NCBI GenBank assembly: GCA_036245525.1
Contig: BTPG01000007.1
Location: 121,354,844 to 121,418,843, forward strand
Source: Semisulcospira habei
Lineage: Eukaryota > Mollusca > Gastropoda > Semisulcospiridae
DNA length: 64,000 nucleotides
Direction: 5' to 3'
The notes under the pieces are model-generated. The model saw only the letters and a program-made list of their open reading frames with translations. It was not told where the DNA came from and ran no database searches. Positions 1-10,411 of the stretch are shown here, one piece after another; position 1 is the first letter of the stretch, and every line of letters begins with the position of its first letter. The position numbers and the translations under genes are program-made.

Positions 1-121
1 CAAGCTAATCTGGCACTACCCTTGAATTATCATGATCGATCCATCTCCTGCAACAGGTGCATAGTCGTTAGATGACGCCTCCAAAATTTGGGAAATACCT
101 GCGTCGGGCTGAATGAGTTAA
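1..121. repeat. Family B foldback element, right half cut by window edge
   Basis: The sequence begins inside the hairpin (CAAGCTAATCTGGCACTACC) and continues with the standard right flank TTAGATGACGCCTCCAAAAT and the end CTGAATGAGTTAA. It matches the right side of the copy at 63380-63927 nearly base for base. Confidence 0.85.
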
Positions 122-165
122 TAGCTTGCTAGGCGTTAACCCCAAATAATTAGCTAACTAATCAT
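122..165 (+). repeat. SINE tail fragment (GGCGTTAACCCC, ACTAACTA)
   Basis: TAGGCGTTAACCCCAAAT followed by TAGCTAACTAAT resembles the 3' tails of SINE copies at 6953-7114, 22841-22885 and 63535-63855. It abuts the TTAA end of the family B element. Confidence 0.5.
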
Positions 166-218
166 CACACCAACCCACCCCCACCCCCACCCCATCCCAC
201 CCCCCACCCCCACATACA

Positions 219-221
<3 letters not shown>

Positions 222-283
<62 letters not shown>

Positions 284-310
284 TCACACACATACACACA
301 CACACACGCA

Positions 311-355
<45 letters not shown>

Positions 356-388
356 TCAGACACGCTCACACACACACACGCAGGCCGC
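222..388. repeat. (CA)n microsatellite
   Basis: A long CA run with GCAC, TACA and CTCA interruptions, preceded by a C-rich stretch at 175-212. Open frames here are artefacts of the dinucleotide repeat. Confidence 0.95.
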
Positions 389-1770
389 ATATTCATGTGA
401 AGGCGGTGGGTTGAGCCGAGAACAGTACTACATGACATCTGATGTTCAGTTCATGACGGAAAGCGTGAAGACAGTAGCCCGATTTGTCTGGTGTTTACTT
501 GCCATCTTGTGCACCTCGTCAGCAGTGCTAAGCCGACGTTTCAAAAATCTAAGTCGTTTCAACCAAGATAATTCGCTAGTTAAACTCTACTGAAGTCCGC
601 AATAATGAACGTATCGTGTATTTCGTGGTAGAAAAAAAAAAATTAACTACAAGTGTTTTACGTGTGACAGGAATCTTTCACAACTAGTCCGAACTGATCC
701 TTCACCATAAACCCCTACTTGGATCTGCTAAAGTTCCATACAACAATCAGCAAAGGCACAAATTTTCATTAGCTTGTGCAGCAGCATTGCCAGCAATAGG
801 CATAACATAAATTCTCAAAAGTCCCAGCAGCTGCAGGGACGCATGAGGATATATGCCTCTTGCTCAGTGCATATACCAAGTCTTGTGCGTCAGGGACCAG
901 CCTTGGTTACACCCAGGCGGAGTTTGCCTTAGAAACTCTAATGGCCGTCTACAAGGAGGTCGTCGCCCCTGCCGGTAGATGGCGCGCTGATAGGTCAGGC
1001 GCGTGCCCGTCGCGCGGTGTCGGGTGTGGCGCGAGACGCCGGCCCTGATTTACCGCCCTTTTTCCACCTCTCAGTTATCTGCCCTTAGCATCGGCACCCA
1101 TCTCGAGGACAGCAGGCAAGGACGTCAAATACAGAAGAGCATTACATACGTATGTGAATTCTCCCTACCAAAACGTGACATCCCCAAAAGGCATAGATTC
1201 TTATGAGCCCCTGCATTCGCTTTCAATCTGTAAATATTAAGTCAGTTTTGTGACACGGGGCCAGTATCAGAGACACAGTGACGCCATGGACAGACAGGAC
1301 GTAACTGGAGGTCCTTACGCAAGACTTTTGTTGATGTTGTTTTCTTATTCCTCCCCCCCCCCCTACCCCCGCCATCCACCGTGCTCATTCCAAATATAAA
1401 TGAATTAGATTGTTCTTGTTGGTGGTGGTGCTGTTGTTGTCGTCGTTGGTGTAGTTGTTGGTTGTGTTTTTGTTCTGTTTTTTGTTGACCAAAAGCAGAC
1501 AACCAAAATGGAATCTAGAGCCACGTAAATAAAGACATGCATATACAACATAATCTCTTTTAAAGAATGAAAGTGGTCATAAAAACAGGTGTTCTCGCAA
1601 GAGAAGTCTTGGTGGGAAAACAGTGTTACCTGTCATTGAGAACCATCATTTGAGCTGGCTGCAGTTAACTAAATGATAATCTTTAACCCATTACAACATG
1701 ATGCTCATTTTGTAAAATGTTCTTACTGTCCTTTGAAGGCTACATTACAGATTATGAGATAGATCAACTG
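389..1770. other. Unassigned spacer with two family A half-copies
   Basis: No gene or intact element was recognised. Fragments around 840-878 (GCATGAGGATATATGCCTCT) and 1188-1216 (GGCATAGATTCTTATGAG) are single arms of the family A hairpin. A C run lies at about 1352-1368 and CAA-type repeats on the minus strand at about 1418-1480. Confidence 0.5.
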
Positions 1771-1847
1771 TTTTAGTTCGAGGGTGGTGCCAGAATAGCT
1801 TGGCGCCTCAGGCGCCAAGCTATTCTGGCACCACCCTTGAACTAAAA
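1771..1847. repeat. Family B hairpin
   Basis: A near-perfect palindrome: GTTCGAGGGTGGTGCCAGAA pairs with the arm ending CACCACCCTTGAAC, with TTGGCGCCTCAGGCGCCAA at the centre. The outer GATCGACCATGAT part seen in other copies is missing and TTTTAG/CTAAAA ends the stem. Confidence 0.9.
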
Positions 1848-2122
1848 CCTAAAACCTTAACTATCAGTCTTTTTTTTTTTTTTCAAGCAATGGGTGTATC
1901 AGAATGATAAGGGTTAATTGCAGATGATCTCTCTCAAGCTCTAAACAAATTCTGCTACGGTATCATCGCTGTTTTTGTGTCGCCTTTACCGCGAAAGATG
2001 GATAAGATAATCCTAAGTGTAGTGCCTGAATCTAAATGTAGTGCTTGAATAGCTCTACGCGCCAGGAGAGTCGCGAGGCGCCAGGCAATTGTAACACCAT
2101 GGCCAATCCGTCTGCTGCTGCT

Positions 2123-2252
2123 GGGGAGCTCCGGGTGGCTCAGTGGTAGAGCGTTCGACTCTCGTTCGAATTCGGCTTTTATGTAAAATTTGTTCAGACC
2201 CTATTCTGTGCCGCGTCTCTGAAATCACCTTTGCGGTGGTGAAAATACGTTA
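2123..2252 (+). repeat. tRNA-derived SINE, type S1
   Basis: It begins GGGGAGCTCCGGGTGG. A-box-like TGGCTCAGTGG lies at 2136-2146. The B-box region is damaged (TCGTTCGAATTC). The body ends with CTGAAATCACCTTTGCGGTG, shared with the S1 copy at 11023-11178, which shows family identity. Confidence 0.75.
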
Positions 2253-2470
2253 ACCCGCTCAGTGCCGAGACAATCTGAACGCCACCCAAATGCAAGAGGT
2301 ATTGGTCCTCATGAGCCTTCGCAGTTGCGGGGGCTCATGAGGATCTATGCCTCTTGCTGACACCGCTTTCAATCCACGTTCCTGGGACAGCTAGGGTCTT
2401 TCTGGTCTTGAAGTAACGAAGATTGCAGAAAAACGGTCTGCGACAAATGGCACTAAACGAGTCAACTTAA
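2250..2470. repeat. Family A TTAA-ended foldback element (MITE-like)
   Basis: Ends are TTAACCCGCTCAGTGCC and, inverted, GGCACTAAACGAGTCAACTT then AA. The central hairpin at 2292-2357 has arms GCAAGAGGTATTGGTCCTCA and TGAGGATCTATGCCTCTTGC. The right part carries the usual CAATCCACGTTCCTGGGACAG. The left arm has diverged (TTGG for TAGA). Confidence 0.8.
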
Positions 2471-2546
2471 CTCTTTCGCGGCATGCCGCATCCGGATGCG
2501 CGGCATAAGCCGCGCATCCGGATGAGGCTGGCCGCGAATGAGTTAA
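2467..2546. repeat. Family D foldback element
   Basis: TTAACTCTTTCGCGGC begins and GCCGCGAATGAGTTAA ends an 80-bp palindrome centred on GCGCGGCATAAGCCGCGC. Its left TTAA is the same four bases as the right TTAA of the adjoining family A element. Confidence 0.85.
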
Positions 2547-2749
2547 GAACTAAACGTTTGACTTTTTATGTTAACGTCATCTGTTGCGTCAGCGTATCGT
2601 GGCTGAATGGTTTAACACACTCGTGGCGTGCTGCATCCAGACACGCGGTTTCACCCAAAACTGTCCATGTGAATCGTTCGACTTTATAAGCGAACAGAAG
2701 CACAACAATCATTTTATTTTTTCTTCTGACACTACACGCACCAGATTGT

Positions 2750-3480
2750 TACGTTTGTGGTTGTGTTATTATTTTTAGGGCATGTGTGTGTTGATCATAG
2801 GAAAAGATCCGATGTTCAGTTGAGTTAGTTTAGATTAGAATCACGTACCATTTTAGTACGATTCGTTTCCTTTTCCGTATGGAGAATTGCGATCGATTTG
2901 TTTTGTGTGTGACTAGAATGTTCCACAATTCGTTAACTTGTAGCAAAGTCCGACCTAGATTAAGCTAGAAGGTTCTGTAAAAGTCGTGATTGTTCTGGTG
3001 ACCTCAAACATGACGTCAAAGTTTTGTAGCACACATGTTGAGTACATTTCATGACGTTTACATAATGCACCTAGTTTTATTGGAAGATTGTATAAAAATC
3101 TAGTGTTCTTTTTAATGAATCTTAAGTATTTTGGTCACGTTTTCTTTTCTGATTGCTTGAGTTGTGTGGTTTGAGGGAATGTTCTGGAAATCTGTGACAG
3201 TATAAATGAGATTGTTAGGAAGTAATCTATGTGAATACATTGTAAGAGACAGTGTATCAAAGTGTGGAGGCATTGTGCTAAGTGCATCGTAAGAATAAAG
3301 TACTTTGGGAACTGTTACTCCAGTGTGGTCTACAACCTTGTGCCACGTGTGACGAGTTGCAACTCAGTCAGGTTTTTCTACAAGAACCATACGTGAGTGT
3401 ATCTAGTGTGATTGCACGCTACTACGACCACCACATGTAACCCATTCTTTTTCAACGACCCTACATTCAGTGGCTTCTGC
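2750..3480 (+). repeat. Possible solo LTR or promoter-like repeat
   Basis: The stretch has TATAAAAATC at about 3090, GTATAAATGAG at about 3200 and AATAAAGTACTTTGGG at about 3294, in the order expected of an LTR promoter and polyadenylation signal. No gag or pol reading frame lies beside it and no second LTR was found. Ends were not fixed. It could equally be ordinary spacer. Confidence 0.25.
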
Positions 3481-3615
3481 TGAAGATACCGCTCGGCGGA
3501 ACGAAGCGTCTATTCCCTTGAAAAGTATCGTAAGTAGCAATCAGCGGTCTACAATGGCAAGGTGACCAAATCTGGTAAAAGCCTTCACAGCCACAGCGCA
3601 GCATATCTCACCAAT

Positions 3616-3742
3616 CCGCAAGAAGAAGAATTATCTACAGGACAAGAAGAAGATATCTACATGAACCCCCGCTACTGCAGTAGCCGGGATTCATGTAGAT
3701 ATCTTCTTCTTGTCATGTAGATAATTATATTTTTCTTGCGGA
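3616..3742. repeat. Family J imperfect hairpin (single copy)
   Basis: TCCGCAAGAAGAAGAATTAT pairs with ATAATTATATTTTTCTTGCGGA, and ACAAGAAGAAGATATCTACA pairs with TGTAGATATCTTCTTCTTGT, around CCCGCTACTGCAGTAGCCGGG. No second copy was seen in the window. Confidence 0.75.
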
Positions 3743-4128
3743 CTGGTGTCGTATGCTGTTGGTTCGATGGTATGGTGAGGTATGCTGTTGGTTCGATTTC
3801 TACAGCATCTGTGTTTCTCACACAGAACGGATAAATCGAAATCTATAGTTCTGGAAGTTTCAGGTTGCATTTCCTTTCGCGCCTATCGGGGTATTGAGGA
3901 AGGATATATGATTACAACTGCAATACACAAGCACTGATACATAGTTCAGAGGTACAGTTTATGTCCGTTGGCATTGAAGGAGTTAACTGGAATATCGTGA
4001 GATAACCAGCGACACAAACCACGCAAGAGCCATCAGCTTGTTTGATGAACTATTTCAACGTGTTATCCTTTGCGAATTCAGTTTCCCTTCCTTCCTTCGC
4101 GTGAACAACTAAAAGCTAAATGAAGACA
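3743..4128. other. Spacer, nothing recognised
   Basis: A short direct repeat GGTATGCTGTTGGTTCGAT occurs at about 3757-3796. No coding evidence or element ends were seen. Confidence 0.4.
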
Positions 4129-4196
4129 GCAAGAGACATAGATCCTCACTAGCCTCTCCCATCTGCTGGGGGCTAGTGAGGATCTATGCCTCTTGC
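4129..4196. repeat. Family A hairpin with compensated arm change
   Basis: Standard outer arms GCAAGAGACATAGATCCTCA and GTGAGGATCTATGCCTCTTG, but the inner CTCATGAG of both arms has become CTCACTAG on the left and CTAGTGAG on the right. The two remain complementary. Confidence 0.9.
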
Positions 4197-5052
4197 TGGT
4201 CGGTCGGTAATTTTTCGAAAGGAAAGTTATACCCGAATTAATTCAGTTCGGATATCCGGATAATCAATTCCACGTGCAGCCAGCTCAGGTGTCTGGGTTA
4301 GAATTCATAAACAGGGACTTTAAATCCCGATACCTTTCTCGGGCAGAACGAAATAGAGATCTAAAAGGAACTGATTCCATGCACTGAGGTCTATGTATTA
4401 TCTTTTACCCCTTGGAAACCAATTTCAACAAAGAAACGTTATCAGTCTAGTTGAGAAAACAAAAAGACATGTTTGGCTCACGTCTCTCATTCATTAATCT
4501 CTTTGATCAATACAATCAATAAAATGACGCACGTATGAATGAAAGAAAACACGTATCAAGTTCATACAGGTCATAGAATGACGCATGTATGGAGCTGGCG
4601 TGCGGCCAAGAAGGGCCCATGACAATCTATGCCTCTCCCTGGTAAAAACTGCTGGCCGAGGGACGGGTTTTGCGTTTACCTAGTGCCAGGCCCCTCGCCG
4701 CTCTGTTTGGTCCTGTCCCTCTCAGGTGCCGGCCGCTCGCCACGGGCCGCAGGTGGGTTGTCAGCCCTTTGTTTGTTCGCTAATTAATTATCTCCCCTGC
4801 TCCATTACCTCCCCGTTGCCCTCCAGCTTTCCCGCCTGCATTTGTTTGTCCCGCCACGAGCCTGGAGTGGCCTCTCTTCTTTTCAGCCAATCGCAGCGCC
4901 ACGAAATCTCTCGCTGCGGGCCTGTCGTTAGAAATATGGCGCCGTGCGGACGGAGTGTGCGTGAAGTTGAGAGGCAGATCAAACAGGACAGGCACAGATT
5001 TTAACTTTGATGACCACCTCCGCTGATGTAGATGAGGGTAAGGGACACGCCA
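4197..5052. other. Spacer with a family A half-copy
   Basis: At 4613-4644, AAGGGCCCATGACAATCTAT then GCCTCTCCCTGG is one arm of the family A hairpin. The remainder is unassigned. Overlapping short open frames near 4726-5187 show no family resemblance. Confidence 0.4.
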
Positions 5053-5118
5053 GCAAGATGCATGGATTCTCATGAGCCCCTGCGGTCGCAGGGCCTCATG
5101 AGAATCTATGCCTCTTGC
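5053..5118. repeat. Family A hairpin
   Basis: GCAAGATGCATGGATTCTCA and TGAGAATCTATGCCTCTTGC around CCCCTGCGGTCGCAGGG. It belongs to the ATTCTC/GAGAAT subtype, in which both arms differ from the ATCCTC/GAGGAT subtype. Confidence 0.9.
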
Positions 5119-5884
5119 AGTTGAACTGGACTGTGGATCTGGCACCGTGAGCACGCTGTGACTGAAGCACGCTCCATGATGATACACGACAGGTCATATC
5201 GGCGATAATCTGTTCCATCATGTCATAAACATCCGATATCCCACCTAATATTTTCTCTCTCAGGAAAACGGATATAAATTCAACTTTCTCCTGCTTAGGT
5301 TAATGAGCATGATTCTGTTTACGGGCAGATTAGTGACTCTAGGCGGAGGGACTGATTGGCCGTGTGGCTACCTTTTTATATATAATTTTTATTTTTATTT
5401 TTTAACTTTATTGTGCCATGAGAGGACAGGGAGTCGCGACAGTGCGGCGCCACCCAACTTACCTAATATTGCATGCATGTATTTTACCACTTTTCCTGAG
5501 ACGCTGAACACTGCCGCACAGATACACTATACTACCATAAGTGAAACAACGGCACCAATAACCTTTCCACCAAAAAAAAAAGTAAAATCATATAGGCCTA
5601 ACACACGCGCCATTGTTGATCGAATCGAAGAGAGCATATATCAGAGAGCTCACTCAGCTTAGACGACCAAAGTTGCGTAGCGCCAGAAGTTCAAGGAAAG
5701 TGACAGACTGGATGAGCGCTTTCAGGCGTGAAGTTAATCCGGCACTGTCTTTCAGATTCTGTGGTCGCGGAACCACCTTCTACGACATGTACCGGACCGT
5801 ACGTAAATGCGGGTCAGCAGTCTTTATCTGAAAAAAATAACGACGCTATTTGAGACAATAAAACTGAGCAACAAAACGTGCCGT
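5119..5884. other. Spacer, nothing recognised
   Basis: A phrase near 5415-5460 (GGGAGTCGCGACAGTGCGGC) resembles 53890-53925, suggesting an old dispersed repeat. Its ends are not visible. Confidence 0.35.
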
Positions 5885-5990
5885 CCAGTAAGCAAAGGTC
5901 CTCGGGTCGACATCGGCCGCAGTGGGCCAGCACATGGCAATGCGCGGGCCCACTGCGGCCGTCGTCGGTCCGAGGACCATTTGCTTACTC
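5885..5990. repeat. Family C foldback element
   Basis: CAGTAAGCAAAGGTCCTCGG and CCGAGGACCATTTGCTTACT form the outer arms, with GGCCGCAGTGGGCC and GCGGGCCCACTGCGGCC inside. About 105 bp, very GC rich at the centre. Ends differ from the TTAA families. Confidence 0.9.
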
Positions 5991-6107
5991 GTTCGCCCAT
6001 AACAAAGTCCGATAAAAAGGGTGAGGACTAAAAGAGCATTTATCGCCTGTTTGATTATGACCCCCCCAGCCCGGCCTGCCGCGAGATAACTTCCCAGTGG
6101 GCATGTG

Positions 6108-6201
6108 ACCATCGGGCCGTCGTCGGCCCGCAGTGGGCCCGCGCACACCTGTGCGCGGGCCCACTGCGGGCCGACATCGGACCGACGAAGTTTTGCGCTA
6201 C
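6108..6201. repeat. Family C foldback element
   Basis: ATCGGGCCGTCGTCGGCCCG pairs with CGGGCCGACATCGGACCGAC. The core GTGGGCCCGCGCAC pairs with GTGCGCGGGCCCAC. The right end GAAGTTTTGCGCTAC is kept and the left outer arm is degraded. It lies 118 bp from the previous copy. Confidence 0.85.
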
Positions 6202-6354
6202 GTGTTTGGTCTTTTAGTCAGTGCTAGCCGAGCTAAACGATGGGACAACTGCAGAGAAAACAGCGAAATGGGGTTTGGGCCACAAAATACGGGTTCTGAT
6301 TAATAGTTGTGGTGCGCTCGCGCGTAAACGTGCATGTAATAAATGACTGTAATT

Positions 6355-6540
6355 TGTTTGTGTGTGTGTGCGTGCGTATGTGTGTGTGGTGTGTGTGTGT
6401 GTGGTTGTGTGTTTGTGTGTGTGTAATTGTGTGTTTTTGTGTGTGTATTTGAGTTTGGGTGTGTGTGTATGTGCGTGTGCGTGCGTGTGTGTGTGTGTGT
6501 GTGCGCGCGCGCGCGTGCGCATACGTGTATGGTTGTGTGC
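6355..6540. repeat. (GT)n microsatellite, interrupted, with (GC)n
   Basis: GT run with TTGT, ATGT and CGTGCG interruptions and GCGCGCGCGCG near 6503-6512, an alternating purine-pyrimidine stretch. Confidence 0.95.
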
Positions 6541-6938
6541 GCGCTAGCTTGCTTGCTTGCACGCACCGATAACAGCGTTATTAATTATCATTTGTTGCCT
6601 TTTGTTCTCTAAAAATTAAGTTGTATCGGAACGACATATATTGGAAATTAAAAGCAAACAATTTTGCTCCATTGGTGTCAAAAAATGTTGCTTTAACAAT
6701 GGCTAATTACCCGTTTTTCCCGCTCTTTTAGTTTAGATAATAGCTATTTCAAATGTTAGCTTTTTCTAGCTATTATTACCCTTCGCCATTTTCCATCAAA
6801 ATGAAATGACACTGCGAATTGTCTTCATTTCTTTCCTACACGTTTCAATGGACTTTTCCTTGGGATGGATGGATGGGTCGTTGCAGATAAGCTGGCAAAT
6901 AGCGCGAGCAAATCCCATAAATCGTGATGAGCAAAGGG
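6541..6938. other. AT-rich spacer, nothing recognised
   Basis: No open frame with family resemblance. A short inverted TAGCTATT / AATAGCTA arrangement occurs near 6738-6775. Confidence 0.4.
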
Positions 6939-6952
6939 ACGTAATAGCATGA

Positions 6953-7114
6953 GTTAGTTAGTTATATGTTTGGGTTTAACGCCGAGCAGGCGGTAAAGGC
7001 CATCTCACGGCGGGATGGGTAAAAATCTGGCCAGCCAGACTAAAAGAAGGGTCTTAAGACAAGATGTAAATATATCATAAACATGTGTCATCGTAAAATG
7101 TCGCACGGGTCTTT
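6953..7114 (-). mobile_element. 5'-truncated SINE with 14-bp target-site duplication
   Basis: The minus strand reads CCGCCGTGAGATGGCCTTTA, then CTGCTCGGCGTTAAACCC and an AACTAACTAAC tail. The flanks are direct repeats ACGTAATAGCATGA at 6939-6952 and 7115-7128, the mark of target-primed insertion. No tRNA head remains, so it is 5' truncated. Confidence 0.85.
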
Positions 7115-7390
7115 ACGTAATAGCATGAAGCATACTGGCGGCAATATTGCGGGCCAAAGTATTACTGATCACGTCGTACGCTGTGCGATGTGCGAGTTCT
7201 GATGCTGATGGAAAGACACGGACAACCAGTAAAGAAGCTTCAGTTAGAGTTAACCCATTCAACGTCTTTCTTACTTTTAACCCGCTAGCTGCAATGACCA
7301 AAACACTATAGTAGGTGATGAACCATGAGAGCTAGGACTGTGTTCAGGAGTGCAGCCAACGTAGCTTGGTTGCTGGAGGCAATATGTGGT

Positions 7391-7490
7391 GGATCGACCA
7401 TGATAGTTCAAGGGTGGTGTCACAATAGCTTGGCGCCTAAGGGCGCCAAAATATTTTGGCAGGACCTTTGAACTAGGCATAGTCGATCCA
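7391..7490. repeat. Family B hairpin, degraded
   Basis: GATCGACCATGATAGTTCAA on the left and CATAGTCGATCC on the right, with TTGGCGCCTAAGGGCGCCAA at the centre. Several arm positions mismatch (ATATTTTGGCAGGACC), so it is an older copy. Confidence 0.85.
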
Positions 7491-7566
7491 TCTTCTGATA
7501 TGATACGTGTGTAGTCTTCAGAGAAAAACTCCCAATTTGGGGAAATATTTCACCATAGATGACAAC

Positions 7567-7643
<77 letters not shown>

Positions 7644-7716
7644 CACACACACACACACACACACACACTTACACTACACACACACACGCATACACACTTC
7701 CACCACACACACACAC

Positions 7717-7757
<41 letters not shown>

Positions 7758-7780
7758 CACACACACACTCTCACACAACA
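7567..7780. repeat. (CA)n microsatellite
   Basis: CA run of about 210 bp with AACA, TTACACT, GCATA and CTAACA interruptions. Confidence 0.95.
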
Positions 7781-8035
7781 GACACATACGCACATCCTTC
7801 CTGCCGCCGCGTGATCCAAAAAGACATAAGCCAGTGTCATAGCCGCCATTTTGTCGCCATCGCAAGAGCAGATAATCCTGAGCCGTCTGATTTACTTCCC
7901 CTTGGCACGCGCCTCTCGCGCTGTTTGTCGGTTTCGGCACGCATGTCCATATTTTGCCAGATTCATTTCATCATAACGTAGCAGTCGGAGAGTCAGCAGC
8001 GTGACTCCCTCGAAATGAGGATCCGATGGAATACA

Positions 8036-8101
8036 GCAAGTGGCATAGATTCTCATGAGCCCCTGCGAATGCAGGGGCTTATGAGAATCGATATCACTTG
8101 C
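8036..8101. repeat. Family A hairpin
   Basis: GCAAGTGGCATAGATTCTCA pairs with TGAGAATCGATATCACTTGC. The loop is CCCCTGCGAATGCAGGGG. AGTGG on the left and CACTT on the right both differ from the usual AGAGG/CCTCT. Confidence 0.88.
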
Positions 8102-8384
8102 AGGTCAGAGTGAAGTGCCCGTATTTTTGGCAGATTCATTTCACCAGAACGTATCTCTCCTTGACTGAAGTATGATCACGCTCTCGCTCATAATAATGAC
8201 GTAAGTCCGGCTGGCAAGCAGATAAATTCTCATTTGCTCGCTGGGCTACAAAGGCTCGAAAGAATATACCGCTTATTTTGGAATGGATATGTCTACAATA
8301 TGCCAGATTTATTGTTTATACCGTAATAGTCGAATAACTGCCCCATTATGAGTATGAGAATATAAAAAAGACGGGTTTCAGCCC

Positions 8385-8449
8385 GCAATCCCATAAATTC
8401 TCATGAGCCCCTGCGGTCGAAGGGTCTTATGAGAGTGTACGCCACTTGT
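8385..8449. repeat. Family A hairpin, degraded
   Basis: AAATTCTCATGAGCCCCTGC on the left and GTCTTATGAGAGTGTACGCC on the right. The outer arms no longer match well. It lies about 285 bp after the previous copy. Confidence 0.75.
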
Positions 8450-8662
8450 TAACGAATGGACATGTCCATATTTTGGGCAGATTTATTTCATTATATGACC
8501 TTCAAAAGCTTTTTTTTTTTTTTTTTTTCATCTTCAATGTGTGTTCATATACTTGCAAGTGTCGCTCACATTTTCGTAAGCTTATGATTTCTTTCACAAG
8601 CACGATACATTGTAATGAGTGTAAATCACGACTGTGTAGATTCTAACAAGTGCATTAATTGC

Positions 8663-8674
8663 GTGTGTGCGCGC

Positions 8675-8721
<47 letters not shown>

Positions 8722-8850
8722 TGTATGTGCGTGTATGTGTGTGTGCGTGTGTGTGTGCTTGTGTGTCAGTGCCTGAGTGCGTGCGTCTGTTTGTGTGTGT
8801 GTGCGCGTCAGTGTGCGTCTGTTTGTGTCAGTGTGTGTGCGTGTGCGTGT

Positions 8851-8911
<61 letters not shown>

Positions 8912-8930
8912 GTGCGGGCGTGTGTGTGTA
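8663..8930. repeat. (GC)n/(GT)n microsatellite
   Basis: GCGCGCGCGCGCGCGCGCG followed by GT repeats with TGTA, TCAG, CGTGCG interruptions, about 268 bp. The alternating purine-pyrimidine pattern could adopt Z-DNA. Confidence 0.95.
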
Positions 8931-9080
8931 GTGTGCCGCGTGTGTATATTTTACACGCGGACTTGTTTATTTTGTACGTGCTTGTCATTATCTCACAAGA
9001 CGCCAAACGGACGAGAGCCGAGTCCTTCTCTCTCTGGCTCAGTAACGACCTACCCCTGCCGTCGTTGTGATGTCCTTATC

Positions 9081-9169
9081 CCAGTAGCAAAACGTCTTCG
9101 GGCGCACGACGCACGCAGTGCGCGGGCCCACTGCGGCCGTAGTGGGCCCGAAGACCTTTGTGTACTGGG
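9081..9169. repeat. Family C foldback element, shuffled
   Basis: CAGTAGCAAAACGTCTTCGG on the left and GCCCGAAGACCTTTGTGTAC on the right flank GTGCGCGGGCCCACTGCGGC, so only one of the two inner arms is intact. Confidence 0.8.
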
Positions 9170-9376
9170 TAAATTGCGTCCAAAACAGGCAGCTTCACGT
9201 ATAGATTCCCATTAGGTTGCACTAGCGTGACTGTATGTGATTCCAGTCTACCAGCAAACCACTTTTCTTGGCTCATCACTCGCCCTACCACCTCGCTATC
9301 TGCATCCAACTACACAATACCGCCTCATTTGCAGATGGAAAGCCTGATCACCTCCTCCGTTTGTGAAACACTGACG

Positions 9377-9579
9377 TAACCCATTCTAACCCCAGGGCCG
9401 CCCGTGGATGTGCCACCTGACGACTATGCACCAATTGCAGGAGATGGCTCGACCATGATAATTCAAGGGTGGTGCCAGATTAGATGGGAGCCTGATGGCG
9501 CCAAGCTAATGCGACACCACTCGTGAATCACCGTGGTCGCTCCATCTCCTGTTGATGTGCGTTGGGGCTGAATGGGTTA
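9377..9579. repeat. Family B TTAA-type foldback element
   Basis: The hairpin 9438-9551 is bounded by CAGGAGATGGCTCGACCATG and CATCTCCTG. The right flank ends GGGGCTGAATGGGTTAA. The left flank (GTAACCCATTCTAACCCC) is worn. The inner arm TTAGATGGGAGCC has lost its match. Confidence 0.8.
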
Positions 9580-10092
9580 AAATTGCTTATTATGAGTTGA
9601 ATTATTATTTTTTTTTTTTTTACCAAATCAGAGGTATTGATGAGGCAGGGGTTTGGGGGGGGGGGGGGTGGGTGATGGAAGAGGAGTGAGGGAGGAGGGG
9701 GAAGTATTCCAGGGGTTTCAAGAGGTACAAGAATATTCTATTTAAACACCGACGACCTAACAGCAACGCCACCAGCAAAACAAGAACTCCAAGAACAATA
9801 CATTATCATAATCATAATCATCATCATAAACAACAACCACAACAACAATAACAAAACGCGAAAGAGACGAATAAAAACGGATGAAAATAAGTGAGCAAAA
9901 TTGATTCTGATTTCTCGACCTACAGTGGAAAGAGATGCGGCCCTGTGTAGACAAAAGAAAGTAAATCTATTTTTACAAGTAGCAACATTTTCATTGCATT
10001 GCAATGAACATTTCCCTTTTCACAAAAATGGGCTTGATGTCTTTTTCCCTTTACTGGGCAGTGCGGCGTCAGTAACTCAAAGGATCTGGGAG
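9580..10092. other. Spacer with homopolymer and (CAA)n-like runs
   Basis: T run at 9605-9620, G run at 9652-9668 and imperfect CATAAT/CAACAA repeats at 9800-9855. Nothing coding was recognised. Confidence 0.45.
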
Positions 10093-10104
10093 ACGTAAAA
10101 GGCC

Positions 10105-10162
10105 TTGGTCGATAGCGGTTTTTGCAGGAATCATCGCGACAGAATTGTTACCGACGGCCAAA
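10105..10162. repeat. Family I fragment
   Basis: GGTCGATAGCGGTTTTTGCA, GGAATCATCGCGACAGAAT and GTTACCGACGGCCAAAGGGT match the family I element at 20569-20662, with one hairpin arm only. Confidence 0.7.
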
Positions 10163-10300
10163 GGGTATACCCCTTGTGCATCTAGCCACCAGTACTGTAA
10201 ACATGGGTTAATCCGTCCCAAGCCACTGTACGTACATTTTTGTTTTGTTCACCCAACTACCAAAAGCCACAACCGTCCAATAAACTTAACATGGGTCTCA

Positions 10301-10366
10301 GCAAGAGGCATAGATCCTCATGAGCCCCCGCAGTCGCGGGGGCTCATGAGGATCTATGTCTCTTGC
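10301..10366. repeat. Family A hairpin, near perfect
   Basis: GCAAGAGGCATAGATCCTCA and TGAGGATCTATGTCTCTTGC flank GCCCCCGCAGTCGCGGGGGC. The surrounding element ends at about 10411 with CACTGCCAGAAAGGGTTAA. Confidence 0.93.
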
Positions 10367-10411
10367 AGTTGGATCGTGTTCACGTTTTCTCGGCACTGCC
10401 AGAAAGGGTTA

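Noticed and set aside
7507..7981. Long open frames of alternating Thr-His or Cys-Val in CA/GT repeats (also at 154-351, 6214-6566, 8626-9215, 45080-45808, 49216-49558)
   Set aside because: Pure dinucleotide repeats are open in several frames; there is no gene context.
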